Below, piece by piece: positions 7,159 through 13,960 of a DNA stretch of 13,960 bases. This stretch comes from Thiobacillus sp. (GTDB taxonomy: Bacteria > Pseudomonadota > Gammaproteobacteria > Burkholderiales > Thiobacillaceae): assembly GCA_024710445.1 (NCBI GenBank), contig JANJUT010000261.1, positions 1 through 13,960 on the forward strand, written 5' to 3'. The first letter of the stretch is position 1. Every line of letters starts with the position of its first letter. The notes beneath the pieces were generated by a model that worked only from the letters and a program-made list of their open reading frames with translations, did no database searches and was not told the DNA's origin. The position numbers and the translations under genes were made by a program.

Positions 7159-8731
7159 CCGGCGATACCTTGCCGGCCTCGTACTGACTGCGCTACTGGC
7201 GCTTTCCGGTTGTGCGCCCACGATCGATCTCGATGCCAGACGCTCCCCCTCGCAAACGCTTGCCCCGCTAGCCGACAACCCGCTGAAAACTCAACTGGCT
7301 GCTCACATTCCGCCAGACGAATCAGGGTTTTACCTGCTGCAGGATGGCCGCAGTGCACTGGCCGCCCGGCTGGCACTGGCTCAACGCGCCAGCCGCTCAC
7401 TCGATGTGCAGTATTACCTGTTCAACAACGACACCACGGGCAAACTGGTGGCCGCGGCACTGCTGGCCGCAGCCGAGCGCGGCGTGCGTGTACGCCTGCT
7501 GATCGACGACATCGATACGGCAAAAAAAGACCTCCGGCTTGCCACCCTGAACTCGCACCCCAACATCCAGGTACGATTATTCAATCCCTTCTACACGCGC
7601 AGTACCAACCTGCTGGTCAAGGGCTGGCAGGCGTTGCGCGAAAGCGTCCGCCTCAACCGCCGCATGCACAACAAGGCCTTCATTGCCGACAACCAGCTCG
7701 GTATCACCGGTGGCCGCAATATTGGCGATGAATATTTCGATGCGCACCATGACCTTGCCTTCGTCGATCTCGATGTCATCGCCGCTGGCACCATCGTTGA
7801 CAGCCTGTCGCAGTCGTTCGACCAGTACTGGAACAGCGAAGCCGCTGTACCCGTCTCGGCGCTGCCCATCACGTCTGGCGACATCAAATTGCTCGATGCC
7901 ATCCAGTTTCTGCATGGATACTACGAGCAGCAACACGAAGGCGACCATGGTCGGGCATTGGCCGATGCCGATCCCCTTCCTGCGTTGCTGTCCGGGAAAA
8001 TGCCCTGGCAAATCGCACGTGCCGACCTGATCGTCGATCCGCCGGAAAAAATACTCAATCAATACAAGTCGCCTTCCAGGCTGCTGGTCGGGCAGCTCAT
8101 CGGGCTCTGGGTCGACCCGACCCGGCGCGCGCTCATCGTGTCGCCCTATTTCGTGCCCGGCAACACGGGCATGGCCTATTTCGAATACTGGCGCAGCCAG
8201 GGCGTGCGGGTCGATGTACTGACCAATTCCTATGCCGCCAGCGATGTGCCCATCGTTCACGCAGGCTATGCCAACTACCGCATCCCCCTGCTGGAAGCGG
8301 GCGTCAATCTCTACGAGTTGAAGCCTATTGCCAAGCCCACGGGCGGTCGCCTGCGCGACCTTGGCAGAGGTTCGTCGCGCGCCAGCCTGCATGCCAAGAC
8401 CTTTGTTTTCGACGATGAACACGTATTCATTGGCAGTTTTAATTTCGACCCGCGCTCAGCCATGCTCAACACCGAAATGGGACTGGTCATCCATTCGCGC
8501 GAACTCGCTCGACAGGTCACGGCTATCGCTCAGGATGCAATGCGTCCCGAACGCAGTTACCAACCCAGGCTCATCATTGAGAGAATGGGCAGCAGCACCG
8601 TAAAACACCTGCAATGGCATGACCTTGATCTGGATTCCGAGCGCATTTCCGATACCGAGCCCGAAACCACCCCGATCCAGCGCGTGCTGTTGCAGATATT
8701 GCAGGCGCTACCCATCGAGGAACATCTCTGA
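7142..8731 (+). CDS. clsC: Lipoprotein phospholipase D-family protein, ClsC-like cardiolipin synthase
   Basis: Predicted to transfer a phosphatidyl group to make cardiolipin; E. coli ClsC uses phosphatidylglycerol and phosphatidylethanolamine. 529 residues from the ATG at 7142. That start is chosen because it opens with a lipoprotein signal: MNKRPDRR, a hydrophobic stretch 10-20 and lipobox LSGC with C24. A longer frame from 7082 would bury this signal. Both HKD motifs are intact: H176-x-K178-x4-D183 followed by GGRN, and H417-x-K419-x4-D424 followed by GSFNFDPRS. YdmC/ClsC-type proteins share this two-HKD plan, but E. coli ClsC is somewhat shorter (about 473). The start overlaps ampD by 17 bases without a good Shine-Dalgarno sequence, so coupled translation is likely. 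The family is sure; cardiolipin synthesis rather than another phospholipase D reaction is inference. Confidence 0.88.
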   Translation: MNKRPDRRYLAGLVLTALLALSGCAPTIDLDARRSPSQTLAPLADNPLKTQLAAHIPPDESGFYLLQDGRSALAARLALAQRASRSLDVQYYLFNNDTTGKLVAAALLAAAERGVRVRLLIDDIDTAKKDLRLATLNSHPNIQVRLFNPFYTRSTNLLVKGWQALRESVRLNRRMHNKAFIADNQLGITGGRNIGDEYFDAHHDLAFVDLDVIAAGTIVDSLSQSFDQYWNSEAAVPVSALPITSGDIKLLDAIQFLHGYYEQQHEGDHGRALADADPLPALLSGKMPWQIARADLIVDPPEKILNQYKSPSRLLVGQLIGLWVDPTRRALIVSPYFVPGNTGMAYFEYWRSQGVRVDVLTNSYAASDVPIVHAGYANYRIPLLEAGVNLYELKPIAKPTGGRLRDLGRGSSRASLHAKTFVFDDEHVFIGSFNFDPRSAMLNTEMGLVIHSRELARQVTAIAQDAMRPERSYQPRLIIERMGSSTVKHLQWHDLDLDSERISDTEPETTPIQRVLLQILQALPIEEHL

Positions 8732-8738
8732 GTCACGG

Positions 8739-8744
8739 TAAAAT
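8739..8744 (+). promoter_or_regulatory. Possible -10 element for purT
   Basis: TAAAAT in the context CACGGTAAAAT lies in the 40-base gap between the clsC-like gene and purT. It would start transcription near 8751, about 20 bases before the purT ATG. No good -35 hexamer is seen at the proper distance inside the clsC-like gene, so this is a weak candidate. Confidence 0.3.
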
Positions 8745-8771
8745 TCCGTTTTTGCTTTCAGGATTCCGGCC

Positions 8772-9968
8772 ATGCGCCTCGGTACCCCGCTCTCTCCTTC
8801 CGCCACCCGCGTCATGCTGCTCGGCGCAGGTGAACTCGGCAAGGAAGTCATCATTGCGCTGCAGCGCCTGGGCGTCGAGGTCATTGCAGTGGACCGTTAT
8901 GCCAACGCCCCGGGCCATCAGGTCGCGCATCACGCGCACGTGATCGACATGAGCGACGGCGCGGCCTTGCGCCGTTTGGTTGAGACTGAAAAACCGCTCC
9001 TGGTGGTGCCGGAAATCGAGGCCATCGCCACCGAAACCCTGCTGGAAATCGAGGCAGCCGGACTGGCCGAAGTCATCCCCACCGCACGCGCCGCCAACCT
9101 CACCATGAACCGCGAGGGCATCCGCAGGCTGGTGGCGGAAACCCTGGGCCTGCCAACCTCGCCCTATGTGTTTGCCGACAGCCTGGACGAAATGACCGCA
9201 GCCGCGGAGAAACTGGGATTCCCGGTCATTATCAAGCCGGTGATGTCGTCGTCCGGCAAGGGCCAGTCAAGGGTGGATGATGCGAGCCAGTTGCAGGCGG
9301 CCTGGGATTACGCCGCCCGCGGTGGCCGCGTCGACAAGGGGCGCGTCATCGTCGAGGGCGTGATCGATTTCGACTACGAGGTCACGCTGCTGACGGTGCG
9401 CGCGCTTGACCGCTCGGAACAGGTGGACACGCATTTCTGCGAACCGATCGGGCATCTCCAGGTAAAGGGCGACTACGTCGAATCGTGGCAACCGCAGCCG
9501 ATGTCGCCCGCCGCTCGTGCGCGTGCACAGGAAATCGCCACGGCTGTCACCAGCAACCTCGGTGGACGCGGGATTTTCGGCGTGGAACTGTTCATCAAGG
9601 GCGATCAGGTGTGGTTCTCCGAGGTCAGCCCACGCCCGCACGACACCGGCATGGTCACCCTTGCCACGCAACGCCAGAATGAATTCGAACTTCACGCCCG
9701 TGCCATCCTCGGGCTTCCGGTCGATGTGTCACTGCGCGAGCCTGGTGCTTCGGCGGTCATCTACGGCGGCATGGATGCAAGCGGAATTGCCTATGAAGGC
9801 GTCGATGAAGCCCTGCGCATGCCCGGTGTCGACCTGCGGCTGTTCGGCAAACCGGAGGCCTTTGTCCGTCGCCGTATGGGCGTGGCACTGGCCACCGCTG
9901 CGACCATCGACGACGCCCGCACACGTGCCAAAACCGCAGCGGCAACAGTCAAACCTGTGAAAGCCTGA
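8772..9968 (+). CDS. purT: Formate-dependent phosphoribosylglycinamide formyltransferase 2
   Basis: ATP-grasp enzyme of de novo purine synthesis that makes formyl-GAR from GAR, formate and ATP, an alternative to the folate-dependent PurN. 398 residues against 392 in E. coli. The match to E. coli PurT is close along the whole length: [13 protein letters not shown] at 13-25, [34 protein letters not shown] at 155-165 (ATP-grasp lysine) and [15 protein letters not shown] from 282 (metal-binding E284). The ATG at 8772 has AGGA 8 bases upstream. It follows the clsC-like gene by 40 bases and precedes the truncated haemoglobin gene by 3, so it probably heads or continues an operon with the next two genes. 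Using formate directly fits organisms that produce or meet formate at low oxygen (inference). Confidence 0.98.
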   Translation: MRLGTPLSPSATRVMLLGAGELGKEVIIALQRLGVEVIAVDRYANAPGHQVAHHAHVIDMSDGAALRRLVETEKPLLVVPEIEAIATETLLEIEAAGLAEVIPTARAANLTMNREGIRRLVAETLGLPTSPYVFADSLDEMTAAAEKLGFPVIIKPVMSSSGKGQSRVDDASQLQAAWDYAARGGRVDKGRVIVEGVIDFDYEVTLLTVRALDRSEQVDTHFCEPIGHLQVKGDYVESWQPQPMSPAARARAQEIATAVTSNLGGRGIFGVELFIKGDQVWFSEVSPRPHDTGMVTLATQRQNEFELHARAILGLPVDVSLREPGASAVIYGGMDASGIAYEGVDEALRMPGVDLRLFGKPEAFVRRRMGVALATAATIDDARTRAKTAAATVKPVKA

Positions 9969-9971
9969 ACC

Positions 9972-10355
9972 ATGCAGCAAACCCATTACGAACGCCTGGG
10001 CGGCAACGACATCATTCGTCAACTGGTCGACCGTTTTTACGACCTGATGGACGAAGATCCGGATTACTACGGCGTGCGCAAGATGCACCCGGAAGACCTC
10101 ACCGAGTCGCGCAACAAGCTCGCCTGGTTCCTGAGCGGCTGGACTGGTGGTCCACCGGAATACACCGACCGCTTCGGCCCTCCCTTTCTGCGCCGCCGCC
10201 ATATGCCCTTCACCATCGGCGAATCCGAGCGCGACCAATGGATGGGTTGCATGATTCGCGCCATGCAGGACGTGGGAATCGATGCCGCAATGCAGCAGGA
10301 ACTGACTGCCGCATTTTTCAAGACCGCCGACTTCATGCGCAACCAGCAGCAATAA
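9972..10355 (+). CDS. Group II truncated haemoglobin (TrHbO type)
   Basis: Small 2-on-2 globin that binds haem and O2/NO; members are linked to redox or nitric-oxide and peroxide handling, but a precise role is not settled. 127 residues, normal for group II. Visible landmarks: YERLGG at 6-11 (A helix start), Y23 in RFYDLM (B10 position), proximal histidine H77 in RRRHMPFTIG (F8), and W90 in DQWMGCM (the G8 tryptophan typical of groups II and III). The gene starts 3 bases after the purT stop and ends 1 base before the next ATG, so it is cotranscribed with both. No partner reductase is present in the window. Confidence 0.93.
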   Translation: MQQTHYERLGGNDIIRQLVDRFYDLMDEDPDYYGVRKMHPEDLTESRNKLAWFLSGWTGGPPEYTDRFGPPFLRRRHMPFTIGESERDQWMGCMIRAMQDVGIDAAMQQELTAAFFKTADFMRNQQQ

Positions 10356-10356
10356 C

Positions 10357-11616
10357 ATGAGGCGATTGATTCTTGGAGGCGTATTTTTAGCTGTGCTGGC
10401 CGGGCTCACCGTTCTGCCCTGGCTGATGCTGGACGATGAACCTGCGATCGAGCCGCCTGCCGAATTCCACCGCACCGATCTGGCCTGGATCAAATCCCTG
10501 TTCCAGAAACACGACCCGCGGCGCCAGACGCCCGAGGTCACCTACAGCATCCGGCTCGACGAAACCGAATTGAATCGCCTGCTCAACTACGCCGTTGAAC
10601 TCCGTCGCGTCAGCGGCATCGCCGCCGATCTCACGCCGAATCAGGCCACGCTCACGGCCACGCTCGCCGTACCAGCCAACCCCTTCGGGCGCTATCTCAA
10701 CATCACCGCCGAAGTGGCGGATATACCCAACGGAGTGCAGATACAGAGTCTGCAATTGGGCAGCTTGCCGCTTCCTGGCACCATGGCGAACTGGATAGCA
10801 CGCCTGACGCACCACTGGCTGCGGCACGACGACACCTACGCGGCGCTTGCCGATGCATTCTCGCAGGTGCATTTCGATGAAAACCAGGCCACACTGGACT
10901 ACCGCTGGCACCCGGAGCTGCTGACCCAAATTGAACGCAAGAGTGCCGAGTTGCTGATTGCACCAGAAGACCAGGTGCGCATGCTTGCCTATGCCGGGCA
11001 ACTGGACGCGCTCCTCAAGCCCTACCCGCACGGCAGTACCGTTCCCCTGGTCACCATCATGTCCCCCTTGTTTGCACAGGCACTTCTGGCCGGTGGCGAT
11101 GCGCGGGTGGAAAACCGTGCCGCACTCACCGCACTGGCCGCGTATCTGGCGGGCATCAGCTTGCCGAAACTGCTGGAAGGCGACAGCCGGTCCATCCGTC
11201 GGGCCCCCCGCATTCTGTTGTCTTTGCACGAACGCCGCGATTTTGCCGAGCATTTTGTGATTTCAGCCGCGCTTACCGTGAACGGAAGCAGCCGTCTGGC
11301 CACTGCCATCGGCCTGGTCAAGGAAGAGGAAGACGCAGACAAGGGATCGGGCTTCAGCTTCACCGACCTGGCCGCCAACCGTGCCGGTGTGCGCCTTGGT
11401 GAACGCGCCACCGGCGATGAAGCCGCTCAGATACGCCAGCTATTGGCCAACGCGCGCAGCGATGCCGACCTGCTGCCGGACTATCGCGACCTGCCGGAAT
11501 ACATGCCACAGGCCGAGTTCGACCGCCGCTTCGGGCCCATAGGCAGTGCACGCTATCAGCGTGTCATCGACCGCATCGACGAGCGCTTGAACGCACACCC
11601 CTTGGCACGCTATTGA
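10357..11616 (+). CDS. Membrane-anchored conserved-looking protein of unknown function (419 aa)
   Basis: I do not recognise a named family. The first 25 residues (MRRLILGGVFLAVLAG, then a hydrophobic run to WLML) form a signal anchor or signal peptide without a lipobox, so the remaining 390 residues are probably periplasmic. The body is mixed alpha/beta. Notable segments are YSIRLDETELNRLLNYAVEL at 63-82, a region of alternating strands at about 90-140, and a C-terminal tail PEYMPQAEFDRRFGPIGS followed by a helix. No catalytic motif or internal repeat is evident. The gene lies 1 base after the globin gene. Its TGA stop falls inside the first copy of the repeat array, so the end of the protein (HPLARY) may differ from relatives without that repeat. 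Base composition and codon use resemble the neighbours, so recent transfer is not suggested. Confidence 0.85.
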   Translation: MRRLILGGVFLAVLAGLTVLPWLMLDDEPAIEPPAEFHRTDLAWIKSLFQKHDPRRQTPEVTYSIRLDETELNRLLNYAVELRRVSGIAADLTPNQATLTATLAVPANPFGRYLNITAEVADIPNGVQIQSLQLGSLPLPGTMANWIARLTHHWLRHDDTYAALADAFSQVHFDENQATLDYRWHPELLTQIERKSAELLIAPEDQVRMLAYAGQLDALLKPYPHGSTVPLVTIMSPLFAQALLAGGDARVENRAALTALAAYLAGISLPKLLEGDSRSIRRAPRILLSLHERRDFAEHFVISAALTVNGSSRLATAIGLVKEEEDADKGSGFSFTDLAANRAGVRLGERATGDEAAQIRQLLANARSDADLLPDYRDLPEYMPQAEFDRRFGPIGSARYQRVIDRIDERLNAHPLARY

Positions 11617-11801
11617 GACGGCCTGGTAATGTTTGAACCTCATGATGTTTTTTGCGTTTTCCTGGATTGATCTGTCCATTGGGCCGTCTCAATAGAACGC
11701 TGTTTTTAATGCTTATTGATTCGGCCTCCCGCGCTGTTTCATCCCCCCTCGGCAAGCCAGGCTTCCGTGCCACTTCAAACTTCATCAGGCCAAATCAATA
11801 A
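11610..11801. repeat. Array of four alternately oriented 14-base repeats upstream of typA
   Basis: Four copies of one motif occur in 192 bases: L1 CTATTGAGACGGCC (11610-11623), R1 GGCCGTCTCAATAG (11682-11695), L2 TTATTGATTCGGCC (11713-11726) and R2 GGCCAAATCAATAA (11788-11801). R1 is the perfect reverse complement of L1. R2 matches the complement of L2 at 13 of 14 positions. L1 and L2 agree at 11 of 14. The outer pair extends: 11610-11637 and 11774-11801 are complementary at 21 of 28 positions, both containing GTTTGAA or its complement. R1 and L2 can also pair as a compact hairpin with a loop of about 17-19 bases. The unknown protein's stop codon lies inside L1. It could be a small non-autonomous element (MITE-like), a REP-like repeat or an RNA structure ending the upstream operon. 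No clean target duplication is visible. Confidence 0.7.
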
Positions 11802-11812
11802 ACGAGGCGATT

Positions 11813-11826
11813 TGATCAGCCGATCA
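11813..11826. promoter_or_regulatory. Inverted repeat at the typA -35 region, possible operator
   Basis: TGATC-AGCC-GATCA is a 14-base inverted repeat; it can also be read as a direct repeat GATCAG-CC-GATCAG. It ends where the -35 hexamer of the typA promoter would lie. A DNA-binding regulator could use it, but no known operator is recognised and the arms are only 5 bases. Confidence 0.3.
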
Positions 11827-11843
11827 GGCTTGTAAAGCAACCA

Positions 11844-11852
11844 TGCTATAAT
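11844..11852 (+). promoter_or_regulatory. Extended -10 promoter of typA
   Basis: TGCTATAAT is a perfect extended -10 element (TGn plus consensus TATAAT). No TTGACA-like -35 stands 16-18 bases upstream, as is usual for extended -10 promoters. Transcription should begin near 11859, leaving a leader of about 22 bases before the typA ATG at 11881. Confidence 0.7.
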
Positions 11853-11880
11853 GCTGGGTTTCCCGTAATCGGCACCCATC

Positions 11881-13713
11881 ATGTCCCGCAAGCTACGCAA
11901 CATCGCCATCATCGCGCACGTCGACCATGGCAAGACCACGCTGGTCGACCAGCTGCTCAAACAATCCGGCACCTTCCGCGACAACCAGGCGGTTGACGAG
12001 CGGGTCATGGACTCCAACGACCTGGAGAAAGAACGCGGCATCACCATTCTGGCGAAAAACACCGCCATTACCTACGGTGAATATCACATCAACATCGTCG
12101 ATACCCCCGGCCACGCCGACTTCGGCGGCGAGGTTGAGCGCGTGCTCGGCATGGTTGACGGCGTGGTGCTGCTGGTTGATGCGGTCGAAGGCCCGATGCC
12201 GCAAACACGCTTCGTCACCAAAAAAGCACTGGCGCTTGGCCTGAAGCCGATTGTCGTGATCAACAAGGTGGATCGTCCTGGTGCTCGCCCGAACTGGGTC
12301 GTCGATCAAACCTTCGATTTGTTCGACAAACTCCACGCCACCGATGAGCAGCTCGACTTCCCTATCATCTACGCTTCTGGTCTCAATGGCTGGGCCTGCC
12401 AGGATCTGAAGGACGCGCCCTCGGAAGGCGGTTCGGCCGACAACATGACGACACTGTTCGACACCGTGATCGCACACGTCCCCACCCCACCCGGCTCACC
12501 CGACGCCCCGCTGCAACTGCAAATCGCCGCGCTGGACTACTCGACCTACACCGGTCGTCTGGGCGTTGGTCGCGTACTGAATGGCCGCATCAAGCCAGGC
12601 ATGTCGGTGGTGGTGATGAACCACGAAGACCAGGTCGCCAGCGGCCGCATCAACCAGGTGCTTGGTTTCAGGGGCCTGGATCGCGTGCCCGTGGACGAAG
12701 CCGAAGCCGGCGACATCATCATCATTTCGGGTCTGGACGACATCGGTATCGGTGTCACCATTTGTGACAAGGACAATCCGGTCGGCCTGCCCGTGCTGCC
12801 TGTCGACGAACCCACGCTCAACATGGACTTCATGGTCAATGCCTCGCCCCTGGCCGGCACCGAAGGCAAGTTCGTCACCAGCCGCCAGATTCGCGAGCGC
12901 CTGAAGAAAGAACTGCTGGTCAACGTCGCCCTGCGCGTCGACGAGACCGGTGATGCCGACGTGTTCCGCGTCTCCGGTCGCGGCGAACTGCACCTCACCA
13001 TCCTGCTGGAAAACATGCGTCGCGAAGGCTTCGAGATGGCCGTGGGCAAGCCGCGCGTGGTATACAAGGAAATCGATGGCGAAAAGTGCGAGCCGTATGA
13101 AAACCTCAGCATCGACCTGGAAGACGACACCCAGGGTGCGGTAATGGAAGAAATCGGCCGCCGCCGCGGCGAACTCACCAACATGGAATCCGACGGCCAT
13201 GGCCGCACCCGCCTGGAATACCACATTCCCGCACGTGGCCTGATCGGATTCCAGTCCGACTTCATGACCATGACGCGCGGCACCGGCCTGATGAGCCACG
13301 TGTTCGACGACTACGGTCCGGTGAAAGCCGACCTCCCCGGCCGCCACAACGGCGTACTGGTCAGCCGGGACAACGGCGAGGCCGTTGCCTATGCGCTGTG
13401 GAAACTGGAAGATCGCGGCCGCATGTTCGTTGCACCCGGCGACAAACTGTACGAAGGCATGATCATCGGCATCCACAGCCGTGACAACGACCTGGTGGTC
13501 AACCCGATCAAAGGCAAGCAACTCACCAACGTCCGCTCATCCGGTACCGATGAAGCCGTGCGCCTGACCACGCCGATCAAACTGACGCTGGAATCCGCAG
13601 TGGAATTCATCGACGACGACGAACTGGTGGAAATCACGCCGAAGTCGATCCGCATCCGCAAGCGTCACCTGCAGGAACACGAGCGCAAAAAAGCATCGCG
13701 CGCAGCGGCGTAA
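11881..13713 (+). CDS. typA: Ribosome-associated GTPase TypA/BipA
   Basis: Translational GTPase of the EF-G/LepA class that binds ribosomes and supports 50S assembly and growth under cold or stress. 610 residues, normal for the family (about 605-615). G motifs: AHVDHGKTT at 12-20 (G1), ERGITI at 51-56 (G2), [10 protein letters not shown] at 74-83 (G3), NKVD at 128-131 (G4) and SGLNGW at 165-170 (G5). An EF-Tu-like domain 2 follows at about 200-300, then the EF-G-like domain with GRGELHL at 366-372, and the BipA-specific C-terminal domain to the end. The ATG at 11881 opens [17 protein letters not shown] as in relatives. There is no clear Shine-Dalgarno sequence in the short leader, unusual for an abundant protein. 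It is monocistronic or nearly so: its own promoter precedes it and a terminator follows. Confidence 0.98.
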   Translation: MSRKLRNIAIIAHVDHGKTTLVDQLLKQSGTFRDNQAVDERVMDSNDLEKERGITILAKNTAITYGEYHINIVDTPGHADFGGEVERVLGMVDGVVLLVDAVEGPMPQTRFVTKKALALGLKPIVVINKVDRPGARPNWVVDQTFDLFDKLHATDEQLDFPIIYASGLNGWACQDLKDAPSEGGSADNMTTLFDTVIAHVPTPPGSPDAPLQLQIAALDYSTYTGRLGVGRVLNGRIKPGMSVVVMNHEDQVASGRINQVLGFRGLDRVPVDEAEAGDIIIISGLDDIGIGVTICDKDNPVGLPVLPVDEPTLNMDFMVNASPLAGTEGKFVTSRQIRERLKKELLVNVALRVDETGDADVFRVSGRGELHLTILLENMRREGFEMAVGKPRVVYKEIDGEKCEPYENLSIDLEDDTQGAVMEEIGRRRGELTNMESDGHGRTRLEYHIPARGLIGFQSDFMTMTRGTGLMSHVFDDYGPVKADLPGRHNGVLVSRDNGEAVAYALWKLEDRGRMFVAPGDKLYEGMIIGIHSRDNDLVVNPIKGKQLTNVRSSGTDEAVRLTTPIKLTLESAVEFIDDDELVEITPKSIRIRKRHLQEHERKKASRAAA

Positions 13714-13739
13714 GCCCAACCCGGCCTTGCGCCGGGGCT
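13713..13739 (+). repeat. GC-rich hairpin just after the typA stop
   Basis: CCCGGC (13720-13725), a 5-base loop CTTGC and GCCGGG (13731-13736) form a 6-pair stem. AGC at 13713-13715 and GCT at 13737-13739 can extend it past a bulge. No U-run follows. The stem has the same sequence as the terminator 33 bases downstream, so the two hairpins can exchange strands. It may block exonucleases or pause RNA polymerase. Confidence 0.55.
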
Positions 13740-13752
13740 GCGTGACTAAAAG

Positions 13753-13775
13753 CCCGGCTTCGCGCCGGGTTTTTT
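13753..13775 (+). terminator. Rho-independent terminator of typA
   Basis: CCCGGC (13753-13758), loop TTCGC and GCCGGG (13764-13769) are followed directly by six T (13770-13775), a textbook intrinsic terminator. It separates typA from the rmuC-like gene starting at 13803. Confidence 0.9.
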
Positions 13776-13789
13776 ACGTGTGGCACGGG

Positions 13790-13795
13790 TAAAAT
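13790..13795 (+). promoter_or_regulatory. Possible -10 element of the rmuC-like gene
   Basis: TAAAAT in the context CACGGGTAAAAT lies between the typA terminator and the next ATG. Transcription would begin at about 13802-13803, that is at or next to the ATG, which would make a nearly leaderless messenger. The same CACGG(G)TAAAAT wording precedes purT. No good -35 is seen, so this is tentative. Confidence 0.3.
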
Positions 13796-13802
13796 CAGCA
13801 CC

Positions 13803-13960
13803 ATGCGCCCTGTTGAAATCAGCCTCCTCATTGGTCTTGCCACCCTCATCCTGGTAACGGTTTTTCTGCTGTTGCGCCTCCATGCCATGCGGCGCGAGCA
13901 GGCGGGCTTGCCCGCTTTGCTGACACAAGACATGGAAGCCCGCCACCGCGCGGTGCTGAC
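13803..13960 (+). CDS. RmuC-like protein, N-terminal part, cut by window edge
   Basis: The frame opens at ATG 13803 and runs off the right edge after 52 complete codons. It encodes MRPVEISLLIG, a single hydrophobic segment at about 5-24 (LLIGLATLILVTVFLLL), a basic stop-transfer region RLHAMRREQ and then a polar helix starting LPALLTQDMEARHRAVL, which looks like the beginning of a coiled coil. A membrane anchor followed by a coiled coil is the N-terminal plan of RmuC, a nuclease-like protein that limits recombination at inverted repeats, and I recall rmuC next to typA in betaproteobacteria. The conserved RmuC core is outside the window, so the identification is tentative. No good Shine-Dalgarno sequence precedes the ATG. 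Confidence 0.5.
   Translation, partial: MRPVEISLLIGLATLILVTVFLLLRLHAMRREQAGLPALLTQDMEARHRAVL

Noticed and set aside
7577..8422. 281-codon frame on the - strand opposite the clsC-like gene
   Set aside because: It lies wholly within a gene with both catalytic HKD motifs intact; no start signal or recognisable domain supports it.
9729..10541. 270-codon - strand frame opposite the end of purT, the globin and the start of the unknown gene
   Set aside because: It crosses three confident + strand genes and their junctions, which no real gene should do.
11751..11773. Small hairpin AAGCC-A-GGCTT as a terminator of the upstream operon
   Set aside because: The loop is a single base, too tight for a full stem, and no U-run follows.
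11604..11810. Target-site duplication flanking the repeat array, which would prove a transposable element
   Set aside because: The flanks (ACG on the left, AACG on the right) share only a few bases and are not aligned with the repeat ends.
12496..13521. Long open frame of 341 codons on the - strand opposite typA
   Set aside because: It is the mirror of a highly conserved, fully open typA frame. GC-rich codon bias makes such antisense frames common, and its translation (rich in H, V, A) resembles no protein family.

Overview
The window is GC-rich, densely packed bacterial chromosome. Gene content and pairings point to a betaproteobacterium (map-glnD pair, a Pseudomonas-type methylthioinosine phosphorylase next to hpt, second-type peptide deformylase, typA followed by an rmuC-like gene). 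A Nitrosomonadales or Thiobacillus-like organism would fit, but that is inference from style, not a database match. No tRNA, rRNA, CRISPR array, transposase or phage gene is visible. Almost everything is housekeeping.

Layout. (1) 1-3233, + strand: the 3' part of map (methionine aminopeptidase), cut by the left edge, overlaps glnD (PII uridylyltransferase) by 4 bases. (2) 3245-3925, - strand: a two-gene operon of a FlaF-like flagellar protein and a 69-residue basic protein, joined by an ATGA overlap. A near-consensus sigma-28 (FliA) promoter precedes it. This small flagellar-class island between housekeeping genes is the most unexpected part of the window. (3) 3953-6514, - strand: hpt, mtnP (methylthioinosine phosphorylase), an RsuA-type pseudouridine synthase and def read as one tight operon. 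The first two enzymes catalyse consecutive steps: mtnP releases hypoxanthine and hpt converts it to IMP. (4) 6604-11616, + strand: ampD, a lipoprotein phospholipase D/ClsC-like cardiolipin synthase, purT, a group II truncated haemoglobin and a 419-residue membrane-anchored protein of unknown function, with overlaps or gaps of at most about 40 bases. (5) 11617-11880: a gene-free stretch of 264 bases with four alternately oriented copies of a 14-base motif and an extended -10 promoter for typA. (6) 11881-13713: typA/bipA, followed by two near-identical tandem hairpins, the second a clear intrinsic terminator. (7) 13803 to the right edge: the start of an rmuC-like membrane-anchored gene.

The genes cover nitrogen signalling (glnD), N-terminal protein processing (map, def), purine metabolism (hpt, mtnP, purT), envelope maintenance (ampD, clsC-like), ribosome and stress functions (rsuA, typA) and flagellar assembly or regulation (flaF-like). 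The items most worth a second look are the sigma-28-driven flaF-like operon with its unknown partner and the inverted-repeat array upstream of typA.
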